Of a DNA stretch of 64,000 nucleotides, positions 1-8,163 are shown piece by piece. Source of the stretch: Flavonifractor hominis (GTDB taxonomy: Bacteria; Bacillota; Clostridia; Oscillospirales; Oscillospiraceae); NCBI RefSeq assembly GCF_040095835.1, contig NZ_JBBMFT010000007.1, positions 51,809-115,808 of the forward strand, read 5' to 3'. Position 1 is the first letter of the stretch. Every line of letters begins with the position of its first letter. A model generated the notes under the pieces. That model searched no databases. It was not told the DNA's origin and saw only the letters and a program-made list of their open reading frames with translations. A program made the translations under genes and the position numbers.

Positions 1-64
1 ATTGGGGCGTTGTTCTTTTAAGCGCTCCACAATTGCCGCGCTCACTTTTTTGTAGTAAATACAG

Positions 65-673
65 TTACTCTCCTTTAATCGATGAACCGCAGAAGTCACA
101 TTCGCCAACAGAGCCTTTCCTAATTTCATTGATACCACCGCAGCTCTTACATTTAACGGTTATCATCTCTGCTGTTTGAGAAACCGATGGAGTAGATTGA
201 GTAGAATTTGTATTTGGTGTGTTTGCCCGAGAAGGCTGGGTGGGATTCTGAGCTGTGGCTTCACGGTTTATAACAACAATACGATTTGTATTATAATCAA
301 TATATGCGTTGGAAAAATATTTCTTCTTCATCATTCGTTCAAGATTAGCCTTGACGATATGTTCAGGAGTACCCAAAGATGCTGCTATGTCGGAAATATA
401 ACCATTAGAGTGAGCAGAGATAACCGTAACATATCGTTTAAACTCTTTTATCAGATGGGCTCTTTTTATGGAGCAGCGGATAAGCCAAATAAAAAAGGCC
501 TCCGCAATTACACAAAAAATTAAAAAGCCAACACCCGTACTGCTTGAAAGCTCTTCGTCTGTGAGATACATAATAATGATAAAACCAAATGAAAATACAT
601 AAAGTAAGCCGATCACCATTTCTATGATGCTAATGACTCTGCTTACCACAATTGCTACCTTGGATTTAGTCAT
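65..673 (-). CDS. Small membrane protein with C-terminal zinc ribbon
   Basis: A 202-residue protein of unknown function. Two hydrophobic segments near the N-terminus (about residues 8-60) suggest membrane anchoring. The middle looks like a small winged-helix-like or regulatory segment, followed by a Ser/Thr/Asn/Gln-rich linker and a terminal zinc ribbon with two CxxC pairs (CKSCG and CDFCG). I chose the ATG at 673 because GGAGGGAAGAGG lies just upstream; a TTG at 706 is in frame but has no such site. It is last in a minus-strand cluster behind the 232-residue membrane protein and the SPFH zinc-ribbon protein, so a shared membrane-associated job is inferred. The DNA is AT-richer than most of the window, suggesting transfer. 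No catalytic motif is visible. Confidence 0.75.
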   Translation of the reverse strand: MTKSKVAIVVSRVISIIEMVIGLLYVFSFGFIIIMYLTDEELSSSTGVGFLIFCVIAEAFFIWLIRCSIKRAHLIKEFKRYVTVISAHSNGYISDIAASLGTPEHIVKANLERMMKKKYFSNAYIDYNTNRIVVINREATAQNPTQPSRANTPNTNSTQSTPSVSQTAEMITVKCKSCGGINEIRKGSVGECDFCGSSIKGE

Positions 674-702
674 CTTCCTCTTCCCTCCGTTATTTACGTA
701 AA

Positions 703-1401
703 TCAAATTCTGCCCTTTTTGATTGCACCTGTGGAAACTTTCCTTTGGTTAATCAATGAATTCAGGCGAACCAAGGTGGATTTCACAGTTTCGCCAGTAT
801 TTTCGTTTAAGTGTCCAAGTTCAATCTCGATAACAGAAATGGCATCGAGAATCTCTGCATCCTCTGGAGCGTTGGTTGAAAGATCTGTAAAACGCAAATC
901 TTCACTTAATTTTTTAAGAGTAGAAGAAAAATGGTCATACTCAGGGTTTAAGGCCAATTCGTTTAAGCGATCCACCATTGCTTGCACACCAGCGACAGTT
1001 TGGTTTGTTTGTGCATTTGCTTTATAAATGCTTCTGCTGGCTGTAAGGAAAATAAGAATAGCGATTGCGACAACAGCAAACAGTACAATCTGAAAAACCA
1101 AAAAGGAAGTAAAAGATTGTTTGAAAAATGTAATATACACAATGGAAACCAAAATGTTAATAACAGCGTAGGCAGAAAGCAGAAAATAAACAGATGAACG
1201 GGTAATGACTTGTTCTGTTTTTTGGGCGACCCGTTCAACAAATAGCAGCCCACCAAAGAATGCGATTTCGGACCATAATATTGTGCTGGATGCCAATTTT
1301 GTCAAGCCAGACCAGTCATTGATGCACAGCAATAAGAGAGCCGCTGTTGCAATAAGGAGAATAACACCACTTAATAATATTGCTTTACTCCGCCTGTTCA
1401 T
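703..1401 (-). CDS. Four-helix membrane protein with cytoplasmic helical tail
   Basis: A 232-residue protein not assigned to a named family. Four hydrophobic segments fill about residues 7-125 (for example LLSGVILLIATAALLLL and VFQIVLFAVVAIAILIFL). A soluble, largely helical tail of about 100 residues follows, of a kind that can form coiled coils. It lies between the SPFH gene (12 bases upstream) and the zinc-ribbon membrane protein downstream, all on the minus strand, so the three are probably co-transcribed. Base composition is AT-rich like its neighbours. A scaffold or partner role for the SPFH protein is only an inference from position. Confidence 0.7.
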   Translation of the reverse strand: MNRRSKAILLSGVILLIATAALLLLCINDWSGLTKLASSTILWSEIAFFGGLLFVERVAQKTEQVITRSSVYFLLSAYAVINILVSIVYITFFKQSFTSFLVFQIVLFAVVAIAILIFLTASRSIYKANAQTNQTVAGVQAMVDRLNELALNPEYDHFSSTLKKLSEDLRFTDLSTNAPEDAEILDAISVIEIELGHLNENTGETVKSTLVRLNSLINQRKVSTGAIKKGRI

Positions 1402-1413
1402 GCTTTTGCCCCC

Positions 1414-2703
1414 TTACAGTTTTTCTCCACATTCAGGACAGAATTTCTCGTCACCGTCGATTTGAAAATTACACTTTGGGCAAAACTTGGTCAAAACATG
1501 ACCGCACTCAGGACAGAATTTTGATGCTGCAGAAATCGTAGCGCCACAACCTGGACACTGCTGCGGTTTAGCATAACCACAGCTGTCGCATTTTGGTGCA
1601 TCGTCAGCCATATCATTTCCGCAGTTTGGGCAGTGGTTCAGTTTTCTTCCGCACTCAGGGCAGAATTTTGTGTCCTCTGTAACGATACCTCCACAAGCTG
1701 AGCAAGTAAGAGAAGGTTCCGCTTGTTTGGTATCAGCCCCACAATTACCACAGAACCTTTGCGCCTGAGGAACGCGAGTGTGGCATTTAGGACATTCTTT
1801 TGTTGCGTCATTTGGCGTGTTTATTTGGATTTCCTGTGCCATATTTCCGAAAGTTGTTCCGACCCCTTGACCCATGCCCAACCCCATAGATAATCCCATA
1901 CCGGCCCCCAGAAGGGGGGCTGCCGTAGATCCTGTATTCTTTGCGGCACCTTCAAGTGTATCAAAAGAACGTTCCTGTTGATAGTTATATCCGATGATGT
2001 TCATTTCAGCGCGTTTTGACAGCGCGTCTTTCAGTTGTTTGACTGCCGTATCATCTTCAGGAACGCTAATCTCATTTACGTAGAACGATACAAGTTCAAT
2101 GCCGTATTCGGCCATTACGGGTTGTATTTTTTCTTTTAAATATTCCGACAATTCATCAATGTATGCGTTGATTTCCAGCATACTAATTTGATCATGTATC
2201 AAATAGGTGGAGATGGCATCCTTTATTTTTGTAATATAAAGACTTCTGAAATACTTTGTAACAGTCGTCGTATCAAAAGCGGACATCGTTGTTACAAGCT
2301 TGACTAAAAACTTTTTCCCATCCGTTACATGGATACCAAATACACCATTGGAGCGAACAGGAATAAAGATGCCATACTTAGGATCTTGAATCTGAATAGG
2401 GGTAGGTGTTCCCCATTTAATATCAAGATTATATCCCTTGTTGATGTACCATACTTCTGCGGTAAAAGGACTTCTTCCTCCAAAAGGAAGGTTAACAATG
2501 TTGTTTAGAATGGGAATGTTTGCAGTATCAAGAGTATGGCGCCCACTACCAAACACATCAAGAACTTTACCGCTCTTTACAAGAATTGCTTCTTGTGATT
2601 CGTTTACAATCAATTGAGTCCATGTTCCTAATTCCTCATTGGGATATTTCCATGCAAGCACGTCTGGTTTCCCATTATACTTGACGACGTCTACTATGGC
2701 CAT
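1414..2703 (-). CDS. SPFH-domain protein with five C-terminal zinc ribbons
   Basis: A 429-residue protein. The first about 240 residues match the SPFH/band-7 type seen in 'virion core protein-like' YdjI proteins of Firmicutes, including the stretch with VLVKSGKVLDVFGSGRHTL and the segment ending in FYVNEISVPEDD. Such proteins usually oligomerise on membranes. A Gly/Met-rich linker (about 262-285) leads to five tandem CxxC-CxxC zinc ribbons (about 302-429). The ATG at 2703 is preceded by GGGAGGAC. It heads the AT-rich cluster; a 19-base palindrome lies in its leader. Target and function are unknown; a membrane-stress scaffold is a guess from the fold. The number of zinc ribbons is unusual for a bacterial protein of this size. 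Confidence 0.8.
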   Translation of the reverse strand: MAIVDVVKYNGKPDVLAWKYPNEELGTWTQLIVNESQEAILVKSGKVLDVFGSGRHTLDTANIPILNNIVNLPFGGRSPFTAEVWYINKGYNLDIKWGTPTPIQIQDPKYGIFIPVRSNGVFGIHVTDGKKFLVKLVTTMSAFDTTTVTKYFRSLYITKIKDAISTYLIHDQISMLEINAYIDELSEYLKEKIQPVMAEYGIELVSFYVNEISVPEDDTAVKQLKDALSKRAEMNIIGYNYQQERSFDTLEGAAKNTGSTAAPLLGAGMGLSMGLGMGQGVGTTFGNMAQEIQINTPNDATKECPKCHTRVPQAQRFCGNCGADTKQAEPSLTCSACGGIVTEDTKFCPECGRKLNHCPNCGNDMADDAPKCDSCGYAKPQQCPGCGATISAASKFCPECGHVLTKFCPKCNFQIDGDEKFCPECGEKL

Positions 2704-3054
2704 TGTTTATGTCCTCCCAACTATCGTTTGCTGAGTCTCAGCAAAGTTTTGAAAAAATCATCTCTACTATGGCTGGGGTACTATAATCTCTAAAAATATT
2801 TATTGGTTTAGCGTCTAAACAATATATGTCTTACTGTATTTATTATCCAATTAGAATGCGATTTTTACTTTTGTTATAGACACATACAATTATTATGCTG
2901 AAGCAAAGAGATACAAGAGAATTGCTGTAAATATTCTACATCTTATTGCATAGAAGAGCAATGAGTTTTAATAAAATCCATTGTGGTGCAGTTGAAAAGA
3001 TTCTAGGCATTCTTGTCTGGAGAAGAGGGCTGCTTTACTTATTTTATATTACAT
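2704..3054. other. AT-rich intergenic region without a gene
   Basis: No convincing reading frame is seen on either strand. The left side is the leader of the SPFH gene and carries a perfect 19-base inverted repeat at 2727-2745. The right end borders the rpsI terminator. The AT content matches the cluster at 65-2703, so this may be part of the same transferred segment. Confidence 0.6.
2727..2745. promoter_or_regulatory. 19-base perfect palindrome in SPFH leader
   Basis: TTTGCTGAG, one central base, CTCAGCAAA. It lies about 25 bases before the ATG of the SPFH gene and just outside its ribosome-binding site. It could be a repressor operator or an mRNA hairpin. There is no T-run, so it is not a terminator. 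Confidence 0.5.
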
Positions 3055-3091
3055 AAAAAGAAAAACCCCGAAACCATAGTGGCTCCGGGGC
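3055..3091 (-). terminator. Intrinsic terminator of rplM-rpsI
   Basis: On the minus strand a CCCCGGAGCC/GGTTTCGGGG hairpin is followed by TTTTTCTTTTT, 23 bases after the rpsI stop codon. Confidence 0.85.
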
Positions 3092-3113
3092 TTTTGAAGT
3101 ATTTTGATAAAGT

Positions 3114-3518
3114 TTAGCGCTTGCTGAACTGGGGAGCGCGGCGGGCGGCCTTCAGGCCGTATTTCTTGCGCTCCTTCATGCGAGGATCGCGGGTGAGGAA
3201 ACCGGCAGCCTTCAGGGCGGCACGGAACTCGGGGTTCACCAGCAGCAGGGCGCGGGCGATGCCGTGACGGATGGCGCCGGCCTGGCCGGTCACGCCGCCG
3301 CCGGTAACGGTGGCAACGATGTCCACCTTGCCCAGGGTGTCGGTGGTGGCCAGAGGCTGACGAACGATCAGCTTCAGGGTCTCCAGACCAAAGTAGTCGT
3401 CGATGTCACGACCGTTGATGGTGATGGAGCCGGTGCCGTTGGGGAAGAGATGCACACGGGCCACGGAGGACTTGCGGCGGCCGGTGCCATACAGATAAGG
3501 CTTCTTGCTCTTATACAT
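3114..3518 (-). CDS. rpsI: 30S ribosomal protein S9
   Basis: A small-subunit ribosomal protein whose C-terminal tail reaches the P-site tRNA. The 134-residue sequence is full length and shows the family signatures: YGTGRRKSSVARV at the N-terminus, the central GGGVTGQAGAIRHGIARAL block, and the basic tail ending in PQFSKR. It follows rplM by 17 bases in the usual L13-S9 operon order. AGGAGGT lies before the ATG. Transcription comes from the promoter at 4054-4082 and ends at the hairpin at 3055-3091. Confidence 0.98.
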   Translation of the reverse strand: MYKSKKPYLYGTGRRKSSVARVHLFPNGTGSITINGRDIDDYFGLETLKLIVRQPLATTDTLGKVDIVATVTGGGVTGQAGAIRHGIARALLLVNPEFRAALKAAGFLTRDPRMKERKKYGLKAARRAPQFSKR

Positions 3519-3535
3519 TCGATTGTACCTCCTGC

Positions 3536-3967
3536 TTAGTTGGCAGCCCAGGCTTCGGGCTTCTGGGCGGTGTGAGGATGCTCGGCGCCGCGATAGATGT
3601 GCAGGCGGGACAGAGAATCCTTGGTGATGATGTTCCGGGGCAGCATGCCGCGGATGGCCACCTGCATGGCCAGCTCAGGCTTCTGCTGCATCAGCAGGCG
3701 GTACTTGGTCTCCTTGAGGCCGCCCACCCAACCGGAGTGGGTGCGGTAGTACTTCTGATCCAGCTTCTTGCCGGTCAGAACGGCCTTCTCGGCGTTGACG
3801 ATCACGACGAAATCGCCGCAGTCGGCGTGGGGGGTGTACTCGGGCTTGTGCTTGCCGCGCAGCAGGGTGGCCGCAGCAGCGGCGGTCTTGCCCAGGGGCT
3901 TACCAGCCGCATCGAGGATATACCACTTGCGGACGATGTTCCCCTTGTTGGCCATAAAAGTGGACAT
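3536..3967 (-). CDS. rplM: 50S ribosomal protein L13
   Basis: An early-assembly large-subunit protein. The 143-residue sequence has the canonical order: KWYILDAAGKPLGK, then HADCGDFVVIVNAEK, KLDQKYYRTHSG and the AIRGMLPRN motif. Length is normal for the family. TTGGAGGTTTCACC precedes the ATG. It is first in the rplM-rpsI operon, behind a consensus promoter and a hairpin leader at about the place where Firmicutes carry the L13 autoregulatory leader. Confidence 0.98.
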   Translation of the reverse strand: MSTFMANKGNIVRKWYILDAAGKPLGKTAAAAATLLRGKHKPEYTPHADCGDFVVIVNAEKAVLTGKKLDQKYYRTHSGWVGGLKETKYRLLMQQKPELAMQVAIRGMLPRNIITKDSLSRLHIYRGAEHPHTAQKPEAWAAN

Positions 3968-4053
3968 GGTGAAACCTCCAATTTTTGCGTTCTATCATCA
4001 AAAATAGTCTAAACACAAGATGCGCCCCAATCTGGACGATTGGAGCGTTTTGT
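3968..4053 (-). promoter_or_regulatory. Probable L13 leader (autoregulatory hairpin)
   Basis: The transcribed leader of rplM carries a strong hairpin soon after the predicted start (CGCTCCAATC, loop GTCCA, GATTGGGGCG). Position and shape fit the L13 leader by which free L13 is thought to limit its own synthesis in Firmicutes. Binding itself is inferred. Confidence 0.55.
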
Positions 4054-4082
4054 ATTATAATACGGGGGTTCCGGGGTGTCAA
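4054..4082 (-). promoter_or_regulatory. Sigma-A promoter of rplM-rpsI
   Basis: Minus strand: TTGACA, a 17-base spacer, TATAAT. Both boxes match consensus perfectly, as expected for a ribosomal protein operon. Confidence 0.9.
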
Positions 4083-4193
4083 CACGTTTTTTGCGTTTTT
4101 TTGATTTACAAATATGTATCCTCGCTCAAGCTCGTTTATTCGCGCGAATGCTCGCTCATGCTCTGTTTCAATTTTTAAATTTCCGAGGTGCCT

Positions 4194-4961
4194 ATGAACA
4201 AGATTTTAAGCTATGTCCGCCGCTGTGTGGAGGATTATGACATGATCCAGGCCGGAGACCGGGTGGCCGTAGGGGTGTCGGGGGGAAAGGACTCCCTGGT
4301 GCTGCTGGTGGCCCTGGCCAAACTGCGGCAGTTCTACCCCAAGCCCTTTACGGTGGAGGCCTTTACCCTGGACATGGGCCATGTGGACGGGGGAGAGGGG
4401 ATGGACTTTACGGGTGTGGCGGCCCTGTGTCAGGAACTGGAGGTCCCGTTCACCCTGCTCCACAGCGAGATCCACCACATTATTTTCGACCTGCGCAAGG
4501 AGAAAAATCCCTGTTCCATGTGCGCCAAAATGCGCCGGGGGGCCCTGCACAACGCGCTGAAGGAGCACGGCGTCACCAAGATCGCCCTGGGCCACCATTT
4601 TGACGACGCGGTGGAGACCTTTTTCCTCTCCCTGTTTTACGAGGGACGGCTGAGCTGCTTCCAGCCGGTGACCTATCTGGACCGCACCGGCATCACCCAG
4701 ATCCGCCCGCTGCTCTACTGCGGGGAGGGGATGATCCGCAATGCCGCCGCCCGCAACCACCTGCCGGTGGTCTTCAACCCCTGCCCTGCCGACGGCAACA
4801 CCAAGCGCCAGGAGATCAAGGAGCTCATCCATACCCTGGACAAGCAGTATCCCGGCCTGAAGAGCCGGGTGTTCGGGGCCATGCAGGGCCTGCCTCTGCC
4901 TGCCTGGGGCCCGGTGGAGCACCGGCGGGTGCCCCTGCCCGAGGAGAAAGGAGACGCTTGA
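4194..4961 (+). CDS. TtcA-like PP-loop tRNA-thiolation family protein
   Basis: A 255-residue ATP-pyrophosphatase of the TtcA/TilS superfamily. The PP-loop SGGKDS is at residues 29-34. A CxxC (PCSMC, about residues 105-110) and a later Cys in NPCPAD fit the three-Cys iron-sulfur site of TtcA, which makes 2-thiocytidine at position 32 of tRNA. Several Firmicutes paralogues have other or unknown RNA substrates, so the exact reaction is not certain. I chose the ATG at 4194, which has GAGG five bases upstream; a GTG two codons earlier overlaps that site. The pfl promoter overlaps its stop codon. Confidence 0.85.
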   Translation: MNKILSYVRRCVEDYDMIQAGDRVAVGVSGGKDSLVLLVALAKLRQFYPKPFTVEAFTLDMGHVDGGEGMDFTGVAALCQELEVPFTLLHSEIHHIIFDLRKEKNPCSMCAKMRRGALHNALKEHGVTKIALGHHFDDAVETFFLSLFYEGRLSCFQPVTYLDRTGITQIRPLLYCGEGMIRNAAARNHLPVVFNPCPADGNTKRQEIKELIHTLDKQYPGLKSRVFGAMQGLPLPAWGPVEHRRVPLPEEKGDA

Positions 4962-4986
4962 CAAACCGGGCAGGGCATGGTATAAA
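4958..4986 (+). promoter_or_regulatory. Sigma-A promoter of pflA-pflB
   Basis: TTGACA, a 17-base spacer, TATAAA. The -35 box overlaps the TGA stop of the upstream TtcA-like gene. Confidence 0.85.
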
Positions 4987-5044
4987 GGGAGCATCATATG
5001 ACTGACGGATAATGTGGAGCCTACCACATGGAGTATGATGAAAC

Positions 5045-5088
5045 AAAGCCGACCGTCTGGGCGAGAAAAGCCCGGACTGTCGGCTTTT
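5045..5088 (+). terminator. Leader hairpin with T-run before pflA (attenuator candidate)
   Basis: AAAGCCGAC and GTCTGGGC pair with GCCCGGAC and GTCGGCTTTT around a GAGAAAA loop, an 18-base stem with one mismatch ending in four Ts. It lies between the pfl promoter and the pflA ribosome-binding site, so it would act on the pfl transcript itself. It may also end read-through from the TtcA-like gene. Confidence 0.65.
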
Positions 5089-5116
5089 CTGCATTCCAAA
5101 GGAGGTTTGGTTCCGC

Positions 5117-5857
5117 GTGGGAGAGGGACTGGTCCACTCTCTGGAGTCCATGGGGCTGGTGGACGGACCGGGGGTCCGCTCCGTGGTGTTTTTGCAGGGG
5201 TGCGCCCTGCGCTGCCGCTACTGTCACAATCCGGATACCTGGGCACGGGAGAACGGACGGGCGGAGCGGTATACCCCCCGGCGGCTGGTGGAGCGGCTGG
5301 CCCGCTTCCGCCCCTATTACGGGCAGGAGGGCGGGGTCACCTTCTCCGGCGGAGAGCCTCTGCTCCAGCCGGACTTTCTGGCCCAGTGCCTGGAGCTGTG
5401 CCATCAGGCCGGCATCCGCACCTGCCTGGACACGGCGGGCTGCGGCCTGGGGGATTACGGGGCCATCCTGGCCCACACCGACCTCATCCTGCTGGATGTG
5501 AAGCACTACACCCCTGAGGGCTGGCAGCAGGTCACCGGCGGGTCCATGGAGCCCTTCCGGCAGTTTCTGGCCGCCGCCCAGGCGGCGGAGGTCCCCCTGT
5601 GGGTCCGCCATGTGGTGGTGCCCGGCCTCACCGACGGGGAGGCTCACCTGGCAGGGCTGGAGGCCTATCTAAAGACCATCCGGCACATCCAGCGGGTGGA
5701 ACTGCTGCCCTACCACACCCTGGGGGTCCACAAGTATGCCGCTCTGGGCATCCCCTATCCCCTGGCGGGGGTGCCGCCCCTGGCGGGGGACGCCCTGGCG
5801 GACTGGAATGAAAGACTCAACCGAACCTGTTGTGAAAAAAGTGAGGAGCGTTTATGA
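5117..5857 (+). CDS. pflA: Pyruvate formate-lyase activating enzyme
   Basis: A radical SAM enzyme that makes the glycyl radical on pyruvate formate-lyase. The 246-residue protein has the 4Fe-4S motif CxxxCxxC at Cys29, Cys33 and Cys36 (GCALRCRYCHNP), the GGEPLLQ SAM-binding segment, and the LLDVKHY motif typical of activases. The start is GTG at 5117, preceded by AGGAGG at 5100-5105. Its stop overlaps the ATG of pflB by four bases, so the two are translationally coupled. The activase-first order is less common than pflB-pflA but known in clostridia. Confidence 0.95.
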   Translation: MGEGLVHSLESMGLVDGPGVRSVVFLQGCALRCRYCHNPDTWARENGRAERYTPRRLVERLARFRPYYGQEGGVTFSGGEPLLQPDFLAQCLELCHQAGIRTCLDTAGCGLGDYGAILAHTDLILLDVKHYTPEGWQQVTGGSMEPFRQFLAAAQAAEVPLWVRHVVVPGLTDGEAHLAGLEAYLKTIRHIQRVELLPYHTLGVHKYAALGIPYPLAGVPPLAGDALADWNERLNRTCCEKSEERL

Positions 5858-8097
5858 GCATTGATGTGAATTGCACCGCCTGGCAGGGTTTCCACACCGG
5901 TGAGTGGAGACATTTGGTGAACGTTCGGAATTTTATCCAGAAAAATTACACTCCGTATACGGGAGACGCCGATTTTCTGGCCCCGATTTCCACAAAAACG
6001 GCGGCGGTGTGGAAAAAGGCGGAGGCCCTCATCGTGGAAGAGGTGAAAAAGGGCATCATCGATGTGGAGACCCACGCCGTCTCCGGCATCGACAACTTCG
6101 CCCCCGGCTACATTGACAAGGACAACGAGGTCATCGTGGGCCTGCAGACCGATGCGCCCCTCAAGCGCATCGTCAACCCCTTCGGCGGCATCCGCAACGC
6201 CACCTCTGCCCTGGAGCAGTACGGCTATCAGCTGGACCCGGAGATCGAGCGCCACTTCCGCCTCTACCGCAAGACCCACAACGAGGGCGTGTTTGACGCC
6301 TACCCCAAGCGCACCCGCCTGGCCCGCCACGCGGGGCTGCTCACCGGCTTGCCCGACGCCTACGGCCGTGGCCGTATCGTGGGCGACTACCGCCGGGTGC
6401 CTCTGTACGGCACCGATTTTCTCATCGAGGAGAAGAAAAAGGACCTGGACATGATCGACGGGCCCATGACCGATGAGCGCATCCGCCTGCGGGAGGAAGT
6501 GCAGATGCAGATCCGCGCCCTGGAGGAGATGGCCCGTATGGCCGCCCGGTACGGCTGCGACATCACCCGCCCGGCGGAGAATGCCCATGAGGCGGTGCAG
6601 AACCTCTACATGGCCTATCTGGCGGGCATCAAGGAGAACAACGGCGCGGCCACCTCTCTGGGCCGGACCTCCACCTTCCTGGACATCTACCTCCAGCGGG
6701 ACCTGGAGCGGGGGGTGCTGGACGAGCAGGGGGCCCAGGAGCTCATCGACCAGTTTGTCATCAAGCTGCGCCTGGTGCGGCACCTGCGCACCCCGGAGTA
6801 CAACGAGCTCTTCGGCGGCGACCCCACCTGGGTCACCGAGTCCATCGGCGGCATGGGGGTGGACGGCCGTCCCCTGGTGACCAAGAACTCCTTCCGGATC
6901 CTCCACACCCTCACCAACCTGGGCACCGCCCCCGAGCCCAACCTGACGGTGCTGTGGAGCAAGGACCTGCCCGAGGGCTTCAAGCGCTACTGCGCCGACA
7001 TGAGCATCAAGACCGATTCCATCCAGTACGAGAGCGACGAGCTGATGCGCCCCATGTACGGGGACGACTACTGCATCGCCTGCTGTGTGTCCGCCATGGC
7101 GGTGGGCAAGCAGATGCAGTTCTTCGGCGCCCGGGCCAACCTGGCCAAGAGCCTGCTGTATGCCATCAACGGCGGTGTGGACGAGAAGAAGGGGGGCGTC
7201 ATCGTCCCCGGCATTGAACTGGACCGGGACGAGGTGCTGGACTACCCCAAGGTGCTGGGCAATTATAAAAAGGTGCTCGCCTACGTGGCCGAGCTCTACG
7301 TGGACACCATCAACATCATCCACTACATGCACGACAAGTACGCCTACGAGAGCAGCCAGATGGCCCTCCACGATACCCTGGTGGAGCGGCTGGCCGCCTT
7401 CGGCGTGGCGGGCCTGTCCATCGCCGCCGACTCCCTGTCCGCCATCAAATTTGCCAAGGTGCGCCCCATCCGCAACGAGGAGGGCATCGCCGTGGACTTT
7501 GCGGTGGAGGGGGACTTCCCCAAGTACGGAAACGACGACGACCGGGTGGACGACATCGCCGTGGAGCTGGTGTCCTACTTCTCCGCTGAGCTGAAAAAGC
7601 ACCCCCTGTACCGGGGCGCCATTCACACCCTGTCCGCCCTCACCATCACCTCCAACGTGATGTACGGCAAAAAGACCGGCGCCACCCCCGACGGGCGCAA
7701 GGCGGGGGAGCCCTTTGCCCCCGGCGCCAACCCCATGCACGGCCGGGACAAGAGCGGAGCTCTGGCCTCCCTCAACTCGGTGGCCAAGATCCCCTACCGG
7801 GCGGTGTGCCAGGACGGGGTGTCCAACACCTTCTCCATCGTGCCCAATGCCCTGGGTAAGACCGAGACCGAGCGGGTGGACAACCTGGTGCACATCCTGG
7901 ACGGCTACTTCATCCAGGGGGCCCACCACCTGAACGTCAACGTCATGAACCGGCAGCTGCTGGTGGACGCCATGGAGCACCCGGAGCAGTACCCCACCCT
8001 GACCATCCGGGTGTCCGGATACGCGGTGAACTTCTCCCGCCTGAGCCGGGAGCAGCAGCTGGAGGTCATCAAGCGCACCTTCCACGAGCAGATGTGA
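5854..8097 (+). CDS. pflB: Formate C-acetyltransferase (pyruvate formate-lyase)
   Basis: Converts pyruvate and CoA to acetyl-CoA and formate under anaerobic conditions. The 747-residue length is normal. The active-site cysteine pair is Cys410-Cys411 (YCIACCVSAM) and the radical-bearing glycine is Gly722 in RVSGYAVNF. These separate it from related glycyl radical diol dehydratases. It is coupled to pflA by an ATGA overlap and ends at a strong bidirectional terminator shared with htpG. It supplies acetyl-CoA that can feed the butyrate pathway encoded at 29269-34131. Confidence 0.97.
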   Translation: MSIDVNCTAWQGFHTGEWRHLVNVRNFIQKNYTPYTGDADFLAPISTKTAAVWKKAEALIVEEVKKGIIDVETHAVSGIDNFAPGYIDKDNEVIVGLQTDAPLKRIVNPFGGIRNATSALEQYGYQLDPEIERHFRLYRKTHNEGVFDAYPKRTRLARHAGLLTGLPDAYGRGRIVGDYRRVPLYGTDFLIEEKKKDLDMIDGPMTDERIRLREEVQMQIRALEEMARMAARYGCDITRPAENAHEAVQNLYMAYLAGIKENNGAATSLGRTSTFLDIYLQRDLERGVLDEQGAQELIDQFVIKLRLVRHLRTPEYNELFGGDPTWVTESIGGMGVDGRPLVTKNSFRILHTLTNLGTAPEPNLTVLWSKDLPEGFKRYCADMSIKTDSIQYESDELMRPMYGDDYCIACCVSAMAVGKQMQFFGARANLAKSLLYAINGGVDEKKGGVIVPGIELDRDEVLDYPKVLGNYKKVLAYVAELYVDTINIIHYMHDKYAYESSQMALHDTLVERLAAFGVAGLSIAADSLSAIKFAKVRPIRNEEGIAVDFAVEGDFPKYGNDDDRVDDIAVELVSYFSAELKKHPLYRGAIHTLSALTITSNVMYGKKTGATPDGRKAGEPFAPGANPMHGRDKSGALASLNSVAKIPYRAVCQDGVSNTFSIVPNALGKTETERVDNLVHILDGYFIQGAHHLNVNVMNRQLLVDAMEHPEQYPTLTIRVSGYAVNFSRLSREQQLEVIKRTFHEQM

Positions 8098-8105
8098 CCG
8101 GAAAG

Positions 8106-8156
8106 AAAAACCCCCGGCGGGACGGCCTGGATGGGCCGACCCGCCGGGGGTTTTTT
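8106..8156. terminator. Bidirectional terminator between pflB and htpG
   Basis: CCCCCGGCGGG and CCCGCCGGGGG form the stem. It is flanked by an A-run on the left and TTTTTT on the right, so it works for convergent pflB and htpG. Confidence 0.9.
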
Positions 8157-8163
8157 CTTTGGA

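Noticed and set aside
1..64. Start of a further minus-strand gene
   Set aside because: A frame reading YYKKVSAAIVERLKEQRP is open to the window edge, but it has no clear start codon and is too short to judge.
5755..8085. Minus-strand frame of 776 codons
   Set aside because: Antisense to pflB, which has all catalytic motifs on the plus strand.
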